A stretch of 31,095 nt of DNA, taken from assembly GCA_910587085.1 (NCBI GenBank), contig CAJUMC010000035.1, positions 1 through 31,095 on the forward strand. The letters run 5' to 3'. Below the pieces are notes generated by a model, which ran no database searches, was not told the DNA's origin, and saw only the letters and a program-made list of their open reading frames with translations. This DNA is from an uncultured Lachnospiraceae bacterium (GTDB lineage: Bacteria > Bacillota > Clostridia > Lachnospirales > Lachnospiraceae). Positions 16,814-25,352 of this stretch are shown here, in pieces; the first letter of the stretch is position 1, and each line of letters starts with the position of its first letter. Both the position numbers and the translations under genes were made by a program.

Positions 16814-17884
16814 TCAGCCCTCTGCCTTTTTAGCCGCCGTGTCGTAAATCAGCTGTTCGGCCTTCTCCAGAAGCACCATATCCTTCAGCTGCACCTCGGA
16901 AACCTGCTTAAGAAATTCCTCTTCCGTCAGATTATACTGACCCGCATATTTTTTCAGCGCGGCAGCGTATTCCTCATCGGAAATGCTCATCCGCTCGGCG
17001 TCCGCGACAGCGTAAAGAATCAGGGACTTTTTAACCTCCCGTTCCGCATTCACGCGGAGCATCTCCTCATACTCCTCCCTGGAGGCGCAGGCGAAAAACT
17101 CGTTGATAAAGATATCAAAGCTCAGCCCGTAAAGCTGCTGATATACCTCCGCGAGACTGTTGTAATAATTTGCGGAGCTTTCAAAGAACTTGTCAATATC
17201 CTCCTGCTCAATCCCCGTAAATTCCGTGCCGTCAATCAGGGCATTCATCACTGCGGCCCGCTTGTAATTCTCGGCGTAGCTCTCCTTCTGCGACTTCAGG
17301 CTGTCCGCTACATATTCCCGGTATGCGGCAACCGTCTCATAATCAGTGTTTGCAGCCACCAGCTCGTCGGTCAGCTCCGGCAGCTCGGCTATGCAGATTT
17401 TGTTGATCTTAACCTTGAAGGTCGCCGGTTTTCCGGAAAAATCCGGATTATTCTTATAAGGGTCCGGGAACGTAACGTTGACATCCACCGTCGTTCCGGC
17501 CTCCGCTCCGATCAGCCCGCTCTCAAAGCCGTCAATAAACGAATTCGAGCCGATCTCCAGATCAAAATCGGTATCACTTCCGTTTTGAAAGGTCTCCCCG
17601 TCCATATAGCCGGTATAGTCGATATTGACCGTATCACCGTCCTGCACGTCGGTGCGGTCCGTCACATCAATCAGCTTTGCGTGCTCCTTGCGGAAGCTGG
17701 TGATGCGCTGTTCGATCTCCTCCTCGGTCACGGAGGTATCATACGGCTCATATTCCACGCCGCGATAATTTACACTCATGGCGCTCCCGCTCACGCGATC
17801 CGGTTTCTCTCCGCTGCCCTTTCCGCAGCCGGCCAGCAGAAGTCCCGCACACAGCAGCAGAACGCCGCCCATTCCTCTCCTCAT
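16814..17884 (-). CDS. FKBP-type peptidyl-prolyl isomerase lipoprotein, trigger-factor-like
   Basis: The start is the ATG at 17884, just after GGGAGGAATT. A longer frame upstream has no such site and would bury the signal peptide. The 356-residue protein has lipobox LAGC (Cys20) and a helical segment, then a well-kept FKBP domain: VNIDYTGYMDG, IGSNSFIDGFESGLIG and VTFPDPY...DFSGKPATFKVKI. A trigger-factor-like helical domain forms the C-terminal half. It should catalyse proline isomerisation or act as a chaperone outside the membrane. The order matches the paralog at 15556. Downstream of the AAA+ gene by 196 nt; a GCCGC-N4-GCGGC hairpin lies 15 nt before its ATG. Confidence 0.9.
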   Translation of the reverse strand: MRRGMGGVLLLCAGLLLAGCGKGSGEKPDRVSGSAMSVNYRGVEYEPYDTSVTEEEIEQRITSFRKEHAKLIDVTDRTDVQDGDTVNIDYTGYMDGETFQNGSDTDFDLEIGSNSFIDGFESGLIGAEAGTTVDVNVTFPDPYKNNPDFSGKPATFKVKINKICIAELPELTDELVAANTDYETVAAYREYVADSLKSQKESYAENYKRAAVMNALIDGTEFTGIEQEDIDKFFESSANYYNSLAEVYQQLYGLSFDIFINEFFACASREEYEEMLRVNAEREVKKSLILYAVADAERMSISDEEYAAALKKYAGQYNLTEEEFLKQVSEVQLKDMVLLEKAEQLIYDTAAKKAEG

Positions 17885-17899
17885 AATTCCTCCCATTCC

Positions 17900-17913
17900 G
17901 CCGCACAAGCGGC
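17900..17913 (-). promoter_or_regulatory. Start-proximal hairpin, copy 2 (FKBP lipoprotein gene)
   Basis: On the minus strand, GCCGC-TTGT-GCGGC ends exactly 15 nt before the ATG at 17884. The spacer GGAATGGGAGGAATT contains the ribosome site and resembles the spacers of the other two copies. Confidence 0.7.
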
Positions 17914-18080
17914 ACTCTCCTCTCCTCGGCATGCATCGCCGCTCCCTCCGCGGCAATGCAGCCCGGAAACACTCGGAATCATATCATATTCGATTCAAAA
18001 AAGAAAGCATTTTCAGGGAATTTCACATATTTTTCAGATTTCTGATTTTCTGTGTCCTGATTCCGGAACCAGCCGGCAGG

Positions 18081-19682
18081 CTACAGCACAATCCCCTCAA
18101 AATCACAGCGCTCCAGCCGCGCAAGAATATCATAATCATATTTTCCGGCTCCGACAATGCGGGCCGCCTGGTTGGTGATGGCATGCTCCAGCAGGTTGCG
18201 GGCATCGCGGGCATTCGCGAAATTGTCCGGCTTGTTTCCGCAGCGCTCCCTGAGCAATTCCCGGACATAGCTCTCCGCCTCCGGAGAAAGGGTATATTCC
18301 TGCTGCCGGCACATGCCGGACATAATGTCAAACAGCTCGTCCGGCGTGTAGTCCTCAAAGAAAATAAAACGCGAAAACCGCGAGCGCAGGCCGGGGTTCG
18401 AGCTCAAAAACTGCTCCATCAGATCCGGGTATCCCGCCACGATCACAATCAGAGAATCCCGGTTGTCCTCCATCGCCTTCAGCAGCGTATCCACAGCCTC
18501 CTGGCCAAAATCCCCGTCCCCCTTGCCGACCGTCAGCGAATATGCTTCGTCGATAAAGAGAATGCCGCCGATCGCCTCGTCAACGGCATCCATCGTTTTG
18601 GACGCCGTCTGCCCGATATAGCCGCCGACCAGCCCGCCGCGGTCAACCTCCACCAGCTGCCCGGAGGACAGTATCCCCAGCGTCCGGTATATCCTTGCGA
18701 GCAGGCGCGCCACTGTTGTTTTGCCCGTGCCCGGATTCCCGGAAAATACAAGATGCTTGGACACAGAAGGCTGCTTCATATTGTGCTCTCTCCGAAGCTT
18801 CGACACCTGCATCAGATTGACCAGATGGCCGACCTCGCGCTTTACTGCAGAAAGCCCTGTCAGTGCGTTCAGCTCGGCCAGCATGCTCTCGACGCTCTCC
18901 CCGTCGTCAAATTCTTCCTCCGGATTTTTCGCGTTTCCCAAGCCTGCAAAGCCGGATGCACCGTCCGCGCCGTCACGGCGGCTTTTTTCCGGACCGGCTC
19001 CTTCGCCTGCGCCGCCTCTGCCGTCCCGTCCCCGGTTCCTGTCCGCATCCCTCCCGCGGATGTTTCCGTTATCTTTGCGGCCGCCATCTCCCGCGCCGTC
19101 CCACCGGTCATTTCCGCGGCCGTTTCTGTCCGCGCCGTCGCGGCGGCCATTCTCCGGCAGAATCGGACGGACGGTAACATTGCGCCGGAAAAGCCCGTAT
19201 TCCTTCAGGAAACTTTCCAGCACGTTCATATAATCGGACAGCAGCTTGATTTCCTTCTCCGTCGTCCGGTCGTCCTGCGCAATATAATTCTGCCCCAGCA
19301 GCCGGTAGGTTTCCACGAGCGTAATCGCTTTTTTCCTTTTATATACCGTATCGTTCATCCGGTTTCCCGCGTCCGCCAGAACAAAAAATTTCAGCGCCCG
19401 CGGCACCGCAGTGCTGTACTCGCTTGTCATCGTCCGTTCCGTCAGCCGGAACTGCACGATCTCCTCCCCGGAAAACGAATAGCCCAGCGTCCGGTTGATA
19501 AATTCCAGCTCCCTGCGCTTCGGCAGCCCGTCCGTACACGACAGATAGGAAAGAAATTTTAAAAATTCATACCGCACCGTCGCTTTCAGGGTCATTCTCT
19601 CATCCGTCCCGATGCCCGCGCCGTTGACGGCGGCCGCCATCCCGTAGCAGGTATCAATTAAATCCATCAGCTGATTCGCCAT
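18081..19682 (-). CDS. AAA+ ATPase of the CbbX/SpoVK type with TerB-like N-terminus
   Basis: The N-terminal 165 residues are helical and resemble TerB (tellurite-resistance) domains in layout (MTLKATVRYEFLKFLSYLSC, then GEEIVQF). Residues 178-248 are a Gly/Arg/Asp/Asn-rich low-complexity linker. From about 262 there is a CbbX/SpoVK-type AAA+ domain with Walker A GNPGTGKTT (315-323), Walker B ILFIDEA (374-380), the pore-loop-like GGLVGGYIGQ, sensor-1 IVIVAGY and an arginine-finger region RSRFSRFIFF. A C-terminal helical lid contains NARDARNLLEHA. Such ATPases remodel protein complexes; the substrate here is unknown. It is transcribed divergently from the MATE gene and precedes the two lipoprotein chaperone genes. 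Confidence 0.9.
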   Translation of the reverse strand: MANQLMDLIDTCYGMAAAVNGAGIGTDERMTLKATVRYEFLKFLSYLSCTDGLPKRRELEFINRTLGYSFSGEEIVQFRLTERTMTSEYSTAVPRALKFFVLADAGNRMNDTVYKRKKAITLVETYRLLGQNYIAQDDRTTEKEIKLLSDYMNVLESFLKEYGLFRRNVTVRPILPENGRRDGADRNGRGNDRWDGAGDGGRKDNGNIRGRDADRNRGRDGRGGAGEGAGPEKSRRDGADGASGFAGLGNAKNPEEEFDDGESVESMLAELNALTGLSAVKREVGHLVNLMQVSKLRREHNMKQPSVSKHLVFSGNPGTGKTTVARLLARIYRTLGILSSGQLVEVDRGGLVGGYIGQTASKTMDAVDEAIGGILFIDEAYSLTVGKGDGDFGQEAVDTLLKAMEDNRDSLIVIVAGYPDLMEQFLSSNPGLRSRFSRFIFFEDYTPDELFDIMSGMCRQQEYTLSPEAESYVRELLRERCGNKPDNFANARDARNLLEHAITNQAARIVGAGKYDYDILARLERCDFEGIVL

Positions 19683-19739
19683 TTTCCCTTATTCCTCCGC
19701 CCAACGAAATCTCTGCAGCTTGTCCCGTTCAATTTTATT

Positions 19740-19769
19740 ATCTTATCACATCGGGCGCGCCGCTGACAA
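19740..19769 (-). promoter_or_regulatory. Predicted promoter of the AAA+ ATPase gene
   Basis: TTGTCA (19764-19769) and TAAGAT (19740-19745) are 18 bp apart on the minus strand, about 57 nt before the start codon. Both boxes are imperfect. Confidence 0.5.
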
Positions 19770-19785
19770 CTTAATTATGCGATCC

Positions 19786-19814
19786 TTGACATATAATTTT
19801 TATTCCTCTACAAT
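19786..19814 (+). promoter_or_regulatory. Predicted promoter of the MATE gene
   Basis: A perfect TTGACA (19786-19791) and TACAAT (19809-19814) are 17 bp apart, 58 nt before the ATG. Confidence 0.8.
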
Positions 19815-19872
19815 AGCCCTGCACCGCAAATATCAAACAGACTTACATACAGGAAAGGATTTGTGATTTACC

Positions 19873-21288
19873 ATGCAGAAAACAGTACCTCCGACGGAGA
19901 ATAAAATGGGTACTATGCCGGTCAACCGGCTGCTCGTCACCATGTCGCTGCCGATGATCGTCTCCATGCTTGTGCAGGCGCTTTACAATATTGTGGACAG
20001 CGCTTTTGTCTCCCGCATCAGCGAGGACGCGCTGACAGCGGTATCGCTGGCGTTCCCGGTTCAGAACCTGATGATCGCGATTGCCGCAGGCACCGGCGTG
20101 GGCATCAACGCCCTGCTGAGCCGCAGCCTCGGCGAGGGAAACCGGGAAGCTGCCAACCGCGCCGCAGGGAACGGCATTTTGCTCGGTTTCCTGAGCGCGG
20201 CCGCTTTTGTCCTCTTCGGCTGCTTTTTCTCCGAAACCTATTTCCGCTCTCAGTTTTCGGCGAAGGATTTCGAGCAGAACGCAGTGCAGTGCGAAGCAAT
20301 TATTTCCATGGGGACCGACTACCTCCGGATCTGCTGTATTTTCTCCTTCGGCATTTTTCTGCAGATTGTGACGGAGCGCCTGCTTCAGTCCACTGGAAAA
20401 ACAATTTACACAATGATTACGCAGGGGCTGGGCGCCATTATCAATATTATTCTAGATCCGATCCTGATTTTCGGATATCTGGGACTGCCGAAGCTCGGCG
20501 TGACGGGCGCGGCGGTCGCCACAGTCACGGGACAGCTGATTGCCATGATGCTCGGCTTTGTGTTCAACCATGCAAAAAATAAGGAACTTCAGCTCAGTCC
20601 CGCATACCTTCGCCCGCACGGCAGGACGATACGCACCATTTATTCCGTCGGTCTGCCTTCGATTATCATGCAGTCCATCTCTTCCGTCATGACCTTCGGC
20701 ATGAACCGGATACTGCTGCTGTTCTCCTCCACCGCCGTTTCCGTCTTCGGCGTATATTTCAAGCTGCAGAGCTTTATCTTCATGCCGGTGTTCGGTCTGA
20801 ACAACGGCATGATCCCGATTATCGCCTACAACTACGGCGCGCGCAAAAAGCAGCGGATACTGGCGACCGCCCGGCTCAGCGTATTTATTGCCGTGGGCAT
20901 TATGACCGTCGGACTGCTTGTGTTCCAGCTGCTTCCCGGCCCGCTGCTCTCCATTTTTGAAGCCAGCGGGGAAATGCTTGCAATCGGTATTCCGGCGCTG
21001 CGCATCATCAGCCTGAGCTTTCTGCTGGCCGGCTACTGCATTATCGTCGGCTCGGTCTTCCAGGCGCTCGGCAACGGCGTTTACAGCCTGATAATTTCCA
21101 TCGCGAGACAGCTCGCCGTCATTCTGCCTGCCGCCTGGCTTTTCGCAGAGATTTTCGGGCTCGGAGCCGTATGGTTCGCCTTCCCGCTTGCCGAGCTTGT
21201 ATCCCTGGCGCTTTCCACATTTTTTCTGCGGCGGATCTTCCGCATCAAACTGAAGGATATGGAGAGCGAAGAAAATATTATAAATTGA
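19873..21288 (+). CDS. MATE-family multidrug/cation antiporter
   Basis: This 471-residue polytopic membrane protein shows the two-fold repeat of MatE domains (about 20-190 and 240-420) and about 12 hydrophobic segments. Family hallmarks include the N-terminal LLVTMSLPMIVSMLVQALYN, the ALTAVSLAFPVQNLM helix and LIFGYLGLPKLGVTGAA. MATE carriers export drugs or toxic metabolites in exchange for Na+ or H+; the substrate cannot be read from sequence. An in-frame TGA three codons upstream fixes the ATG at 19873. The AGGAAAGG ribosome site is rather far away (about 15 nt). The stop codon abuts the control region of the next gene, with no obvious terminator between them. Confidence 0.95.
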   Translation: MQKTVPPTENKMGTMPVNRLLVTMSLPMIVSMLVQALYNIVDSAFVSRISEDALTAVSLAFPVQNLMIAIAAGTGVGINALLSRSLGEGNREAANRAAGNGILLGFLSAAAFVLFGCFFSETYFRSQFSAKDFEQNAVQCEAIISMGTDYLRICCIFSFGIFLQIVTERLLQSTGKTIYTMITQGLGAIINIILDPILIFGYLGLPKLGVTGAAVATVTGQLIAMMLGFVFNHAKNKELQLSPAYLRPHGRTIRTIYSVGLPSIIMQSISSVMTFGMNRILLLFSSTAVSVFGVYFKLQSFIFMPVFGLNNGMIPIIAYNYGARKKQRILATARLSVFIAVGIMTVGLLVFQLLPGPLLSIFEASGEMLAIGIPALRIISLSFLLAGYCIIVGSVFQALGNGVYSLIISIARQLAVILPAAWLFAEIFGLGAVWFAFPLAELVSLALSTFFLRRIFRIKLKDMESEENIIN

Positions 21289-21337
21289 TTACAATTCGTT
21301 AAACACGATTGTAAATCCGGCTTTCTTGCAGTATAAT
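21289..21337 (+). promoter_or_regulatory. Promoter with overlapping inverted repeat, XpaC-TelA unit
   Basis: TTGTAA (21309-21314) and a perfect TATAAT (21332-21337) are 17 bp apart. The inverted repeat TTACAAT (21289-21295) with ATTGTAA (21308-21314) covers the -35 box, as a repressor site would. A leader of about 125 nt follows, including GCGGC-AGA-GCCGC before TTTT. Confidence 0.65.
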
Positions 21338-21468
21338 CAGGCACAGGAAGAAATAGAGAAGGGGTTACCGCATCGACATTTTTTGCAGGCCGCGGCAGAG
21401 CCGCTTTTGAAATCCGCCTTACCCTGTGAAATCCAAACGCATGCGCCGGCTCCGGAAATGGGGACGCT

Positions 21469-23175
21469 ATGTACAATTCCGATCTTGCGGATCAGATTGA
21501 AAATGCAGTGGAAAACGCTCTTGTCACGAGCGATTTCTCCAAACTGAATAAAAGCATCACAACAGCGGTCAACACCTCGATCGCACAGATCGGCACGAAT
21601 CAGCACCGCTTTTATCAGCAGTACGAAAACGACGAAACCACCATGGAGCAGCTTGAACATGTGGACGGCGAAATTGTCAACGGCGATGCACGCGCCGATT
21701 TCACCGCGCGCAGGCGCGCTGCCAGAGCCGAGGAGGAGCGTGCCCGGTACAACAGCCGGCAGGCGCAGGAGGCCAGGCGGCAGGCCGCCGAGACCAGACG
21801 GCGCGAGGAGGCTGCGCGGAGGCAGCAGGCGCGCCGCCAGAGTGCGCAGAACGGCACACCGCGGGGCGGCTCCGGGCAGCGCGCACAGAATCATGATTTT
21901 GTCAACCTGTGGCAGACAGCGCGGGAAAAAAGCAATTTCCGGCCGCACGGGCAGAATTACGGCTATTCTCAGGAGCAGCAGCGCCGCAATCCGGCAAGTA
22001 TTGTCCCGATCAGCCGCAATCCGGCGGGACGCGTGGCCGGAACGCTGCTGACCGTATTCGGAGCACTCGGACTGGGCGGGTGTTTACTGATGTTCATGCT
22101 GCTGAATATATTCATGTATTCGGGTGTTATGTCCTATTACGCTTATGATGTCCTCACTTCCATCTTTACTCCGTGCCTTTTTGTCAGCGGGGGCATGCTG
22201 ATTGCCGGCACAGTAAAGCGCAGACGCATCCAGCGGTTTTACCGGTATGTACGCCAGCTCCGCGGCCGCACCTACTGTTCTATCCGGGAGCTCTCCTCCC
22301 ATATCGGGCGGTCCAGGCGCTTTGTACTTAAGGATCTCCGGAAAATGATTGCGCTCGGGATGTTTCCCGAGGGACATATCGACGATCAGCAAACCTGTGT
22401 TATGCTGAACGGCGCCACCTACGATCAGTATCTGAAGGCACAGAACAGCTATCTCGCCCGCCAGATGGAGCAGCGTCGGTCCGCCGGCCGCATCCGCGGC
22501 GGGAACGGGGATGATTTTGTCCGCGAAAACGGTTCCCGCGGGGCAGCGGATACGGACGGCAGTTACGGCGCTTTTTCCGGGGCGCCGGACAGTTCGTCAA
22601 ATGGCCGGACCTCCGGCTTCTCTGCTGCGGGTTCGGCCGACGGCGCGGCCTCCAATTCTTTTGCTGCAGGTTCGGCTGGCACGGCGTCCTCTTCTGCGGC
22701 CGGCTCTGCCGGAAAACGCCGGGATCGAAGCTCGCTCCCGCCCAAGGTGCTTCAGGTGCTCTCTGCGGGCGACAGCTATCTGACCCAGATCCGTGAGGCG
22801 AATGCCGCCATACCGGGCGAGGTGATTTCCGGAAAGCTGGATCATCTTGAGAAAATTATTCAGAAAATTTACGCGCGCATCGAAGAGCATCCCGAGCAGG
22901 TTGAGGATCTGGACAAATTCATTAATTACTATCTGCCGACCACGCTGAAGCTCGTGAATGCCTACCGCAGCTTTGACGCACAGTCCGTGCAGGGCGACAA
23001 TATCCAGACTGCAAAAAAGGAAATTGAATCCACCCTGGACACCATTAACTACGCATTTGAAACGCTGCTTGACAGCCTGTACGAAGACGATGCTCTGGAT
23101 ATTTCAACCGATATTTCGGTGCTGCAGACCATGTTCGCACAGGAGGGGCTGACGAAGGGTGCGTTCGACAAATAA
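21469..23175 (+). CDS. XpaC-like membrane protein, TelA partner
   Basis: This 568-residue protein is built as follows: an N-terminal helical part (1-75), an Arg/Ala/Glu-rich coiled stretch (78-125), two membrane segments (about 190-215 and 226-248), a winged-helix-like segment (SIRELSSHIGRSRRFVLKDL onward, 271-304), a low-complexity Gly/Ala/Ser linker with AAGSA repeats (about 340-420), and a C-terminal helical XpaC-like domain (about 424-560, KVLQVL...YLPTTLKLVNAYRSFD). XpaC was named for hydrolysis of 5-bromo-4-chloroindolyl phosphate, and its homologs usually sit beside telA; the biochemical role is unclear. The GC-rich repeat linker is longer than I would expect for the family. The telA gene follows after 87 nt. 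Confidence 0.85.
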   Translation: MYNSDLADQIENAVENALVTSDFSKLNKSITTAVNTSIAQIGTNQHRFYQQYENDETTMEQLEHVDGEIVNGDARADFTARRRAARAEEERARYNSRQAQEARRQAAETRRREEAARRQQARRQSAQNGTPRGGSGQRAQNHDFVNLWQTAREKSNFRPHGQNYGYSQEQQRRNPASIVPISRNPAGRVAGTLLTVFGALGLGGCLLMFMLLNIFMYSGVMSYYAYDVLTSIFTPCLFVSGGMLIAGTVKRRRIQRFYRYVRQLRGRTYCSIRELSSHIGRSRRFVLKDLRKMIALGMFPEGHIDDQQTCVMLNGATYDQYLKAQNSYLARQMEQRRSAGRIRGGNGDDFVRENGSRGAADTDGSYGAFSGAPDSSSNGRTSGFSAAGSADGAASNSFAAGSAGTASSSAAGSAGKRRDRSSLPPKVLQVLSAGDSYLTQIREANAAIPGEVISGKLDHLEKIIQKIYARIEEHPEQVEDLDKFINYYLPTTLKLVNAYRSFDAQSVQGDNIQTAKKEIESTLDTINYAFETLLDSLYEDDALDISTDISVLQTMFAQEGLTKGAFDK

Positions 23176-23262
23176 TCATCAAATAGTCATCGGATATGCG
23201 CCTTACGGCGTCGTATTGCTTGCAAATCCGCATAAAACAGCAAAAACGAAAGGGGTATCATC

Positions 23263-24417
23263 ATGAGCGAAGATTTATTAAAGGATTTTCAGTCGGCGCC
23301 GACGCTGACCTTTGAGCCGTTTGCCGAGGAAAAATCTCCTCTGGCCGAAACACAGTCCGCCGAGGTCGAGCAGCTGCAGAAGCCGGCCTTCGACGAAAGC
23401 AGCCTTACACCGGAGGAATTAAAGCAGGTTGAGGCCTTTTCCGAGCAGATTGATCTGAGCAATTCGCAGATGATCCTGCAGTTCGGCGCGGGCGCACAGA
23501 AAAAAATGGCAGACTTTTCGGAGACCGCACTGAACAATGTCCGCACAAAGGATCTGGGCGAGATCGGCGAAATGCTTTCGAATGTTGTGACGGAGCTCAA
23601 GGGCTTCGGTGAGGAGGAAGACAAGGGCTTTTTCAGCAAATTCCGCAAGGCCTCCGACCGCCTGACCGGCATGCGGGCGAAATACGCCAAGGCAGAGGGC
23701 AATATCAACAAAATCACGCAGGTGCTGGAATCCCATCAGGTACAGCTGCTCAAAGACGTAGCACTGCTCGACAAAATGTACGAGCTGAACAAAACCTACT
23801 TTAAGGAGCTGTCCATGTACATTCTCGCCGGCAAAAAAAAGCTGGCGAAAATCCAGGCGGAAGAACTTCCTGCACTGATGCAGAAGGCCGCGCAGACCGG
23901 CCTGCCGGAAGATGCTCAGGCAGCGAACGATCTCTCGGCCATGTGCAACCGCTTTGAGAAAAAACTGCACGACCTGGAGCTGACCCGCATGGTTTCCATT
24001 CAGACCGCACCGCAGATCCGCCTTGTGCAGAGCAGCGACACGCTGATGTCGGAAAAAATCCAGTCTACCATTGTCAATACCATTCCTCTGTGGAAAAGCC
24101 AGATGGTGCTGGCACTGGGTGTAACACATTCCGAGCAGGCAGCCAGGGCTCAGCGCGAGGTCACCGATATGACGAACGAGCTGCTGCGCAAAAACGCCGC
24201 AACGCTCAAGATGGCAACCATCGAAGCCGCAAAGGAATCCGAGCGCGGTATTGTCGATATTGAGACCCTGAAGGTAACGAATGAATCCCTGATTTCCACG
24301 CTTGATGAGGTAATGCGCATTCAGACAGAGGGCCACCAGAAGCGTCAGGAAGCGGAGATGGAGCTGAACCGGATTGAGAACGAACTGAAGGCAAAGCTGC
24401 TGGAGATCCGGCGCTGA
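23263..24417 (+). CDS. TelA-family toxic anion resistance protein
   Basis: This 384-residue, soluble, largely helical protein resembles the TelA/KlaA family throughout: an acidic N-terminal segment, EELKQVEAFSEQIDLSN, LGEIGEMLSNVVTELKGF, KFRKASDRLTGM, and the long coiled region through QTAPQIRLVQSSDTLMSEKIQSTI with IPLWKSQMVLALG. The C-terminus is a continuous coiled coil. Family members are linked to tellurite and antimicrobial resistance, but the mechanism is unknown. AAAGGGG precedes the ATG by 7 nt. It lies 87 nt after the XpaC-like gene and is probably cotranscribed with it; no convincing terminator follows. Confidence 0.92.
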   Translation: MSEDLLKDFQSAPTLTFEPFAEEKSPLAETQSAEVEQLQKPAFDESSLTPEELKQVEAFSEQIDLSNSQMILQFGAGAQKKMADFSETALNNVRTKDLGEIGEMLSNVVTELKGFGEEEDKGFFSKFRKASDRLTGMRAKYAKAEGNINKITQVLESHQVQLLKDVALLDKMYELNKTYFKELSMYILAGKKKLAKIQAEELPALMQKAAQTGLPEDAQAANDLSAMCNRFEKKLHDLELTRMVSIQTAPQIRLVQSSDTLMSEKIQSTIVNTIPLWKSQMVLALGVTHSEQAARAQREVTDMTNELLRKNAATLKMATIEAAKESERGIVDIETLKVTNESLISTLDEVMRIQTEGHQKRQEAEMELNRIENELKAKLLEIRR

Positions 24418-24435
24418 CGGAAACCGGCCGTGCAA

Positions 24436-24597
24436 TCAGGCAGAGAACTGTTTTTCTTCTGATGCGCTTTGTGCATCGTTATGTGGAAGTGCATCTTCCC
24501 ATGTGCCGTGTACCTGTCCGCTTTGCTGACATTGCTGATATGTTTCAAGCAGGGAAACGATGATGGAACCGGCATCTTCCGAAGCAAATACATGCAT
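24436..24597 (-). pseudogene. Short coding remnant, unrecognised
   Basis: A 53-codon frame on the minus strand has clearly protein-like composition (for example FASEDAGSIIVSLLETYQQ and GQVHGTWEDALP), but no ribosome site. The open frame continues about 18 codons upstream of the ATG without a start. It is probably the C-terminal end of a decayed gene. The family was not recognised. It could instead be a small functional protein. Confidence 0.35.
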
Positions 24598-24793
24598 AAA
24601 AGTGCTGCTGCATTCGATAATTTTAATACAGAATAAGATCTATTATGAAAATATATCCACTCTATTCTGTGTTCATTTTCCGGATGCGGCAGCTTTTTTA
24701 ATAATTTTCATTCTGGTACAACTTGTCAGGTTTTGCGTTGATCCTGCATTTTTCTTCTGCATATTTAAAAATTCATTGCCGGTCGGGAACAGG

Positions 24794-25043
24794 CTATGAA
24801 CAAAGACTGACCTGCTTTGCATATTCGGAAAATCCCTCTTCTTTCTGCTTCTGCAGCACGCTCTGAAAAAACATCTGCCTTCTGATCAGCTCGATGATAA
24901 ACCGCGGCGGACAATTTAAATCAATACTTTCTCTCGTCCTGAAAAAGAGGAAGCGGTTCCATTTCCGTTTCGCGCCGGCACAGTTTATTGATGAGCTGAT
25001 GCAAATTTAAAACGGGAAAAATGATTTTGAAGAAGAGAACCAT
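24794..25043 (-). pseudogene. Frameshifted coding remnant, unrecognised
   Basis: Two overlapping minus-strand frames read like one interrupted protein. The first runs from an ATG at 25043 to a TGA at 24921 (40 residues, with LHQLINKLCRRETEMEPLPL). The second continues in another frame (DLNCPPRFIIELIRRQMFF, then QKQKEEGFSEYAKQ) to a TAG at 24794. Dropping about one base near 24924 would join them. No family was recognised. With the fragment at 24436 it may be what is left of one gene. The rest of the 24418-25076 stretch shows no gene. Confidence 0.35.
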
Positions 25044-25076
25044 TCATGCGTCTGCCGTGAAAACTGAAAAGGCTTA

Positions 25077-25104
25077 TTGACAAAATACCGCTGCAGGGTA
25101 TAAT
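25077..25104 (+). promoter_or_regulatory. Strong predicted promoter with long leader
   Basis: A perfect TTGACA (25077-25082) and a perfect TATAAT (25099-25104) are 16 bp apart. The next start codon is at 25353, so the transcript would carry a leader of about 240 nt. Confidence 0.8.
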
Positions 25105-25110
25105 TTAACT

Positions 25111-25352
25111 GTACAGTAATTATCCGGAAACGCGCTTATTTTCATAAGCTCCGCGGCGTCCGGATCGAGCAGCGCAAAACAGATATACATACGGAATTCT
25201 GCAGGTATCATACCGCCTTGTACCGCATGCAGGTATTATTTCGTCCTGTAGAGCATACAGCCGCAGTGCCGGCCGGATTGTTTCAGGTATTATTAGCCTT
25301 CCGCCGTCAGAAGGCATTCATAAAATGAATATGTAAAAGGAGAACACGCAAT
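25111..25352 (+). other. Structured 240-nt 5' leader with three short repeats
   Basis: A two-tier hairpin occupies 25122-25165: the outer arms ATCCGGA and TCCGGAT extend through CGC/GCG, and the inner stem GCTTAT-TTTC-ATAAGC is perfect. Three copies of a CAGGTATYAT-type repeat follow at about 25202, 25230 and 25284. The ribosome site AAAAGGAG sits at the end. No open frame of convincing composition was found within it. It could be a cis-regulatory RNA or a transcript with a control function of its own. Confidence 0.5.

Noticed and set aside
17778..19562. 594-codon plus-strand open frame
   Set aside because: It is the shadow of the AAA+ ATPase; the minus strand carries the clear Walker motifs and family features.
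22563..22745. Repeat-rich stretch considered as a tandem DNA repeat locus
   Set aside because: The repeats encode an in-frame Gly/Ala/Ser linker of the XpaC-like protein and are irregular at DNA level, with no CRISPR-like spacing.
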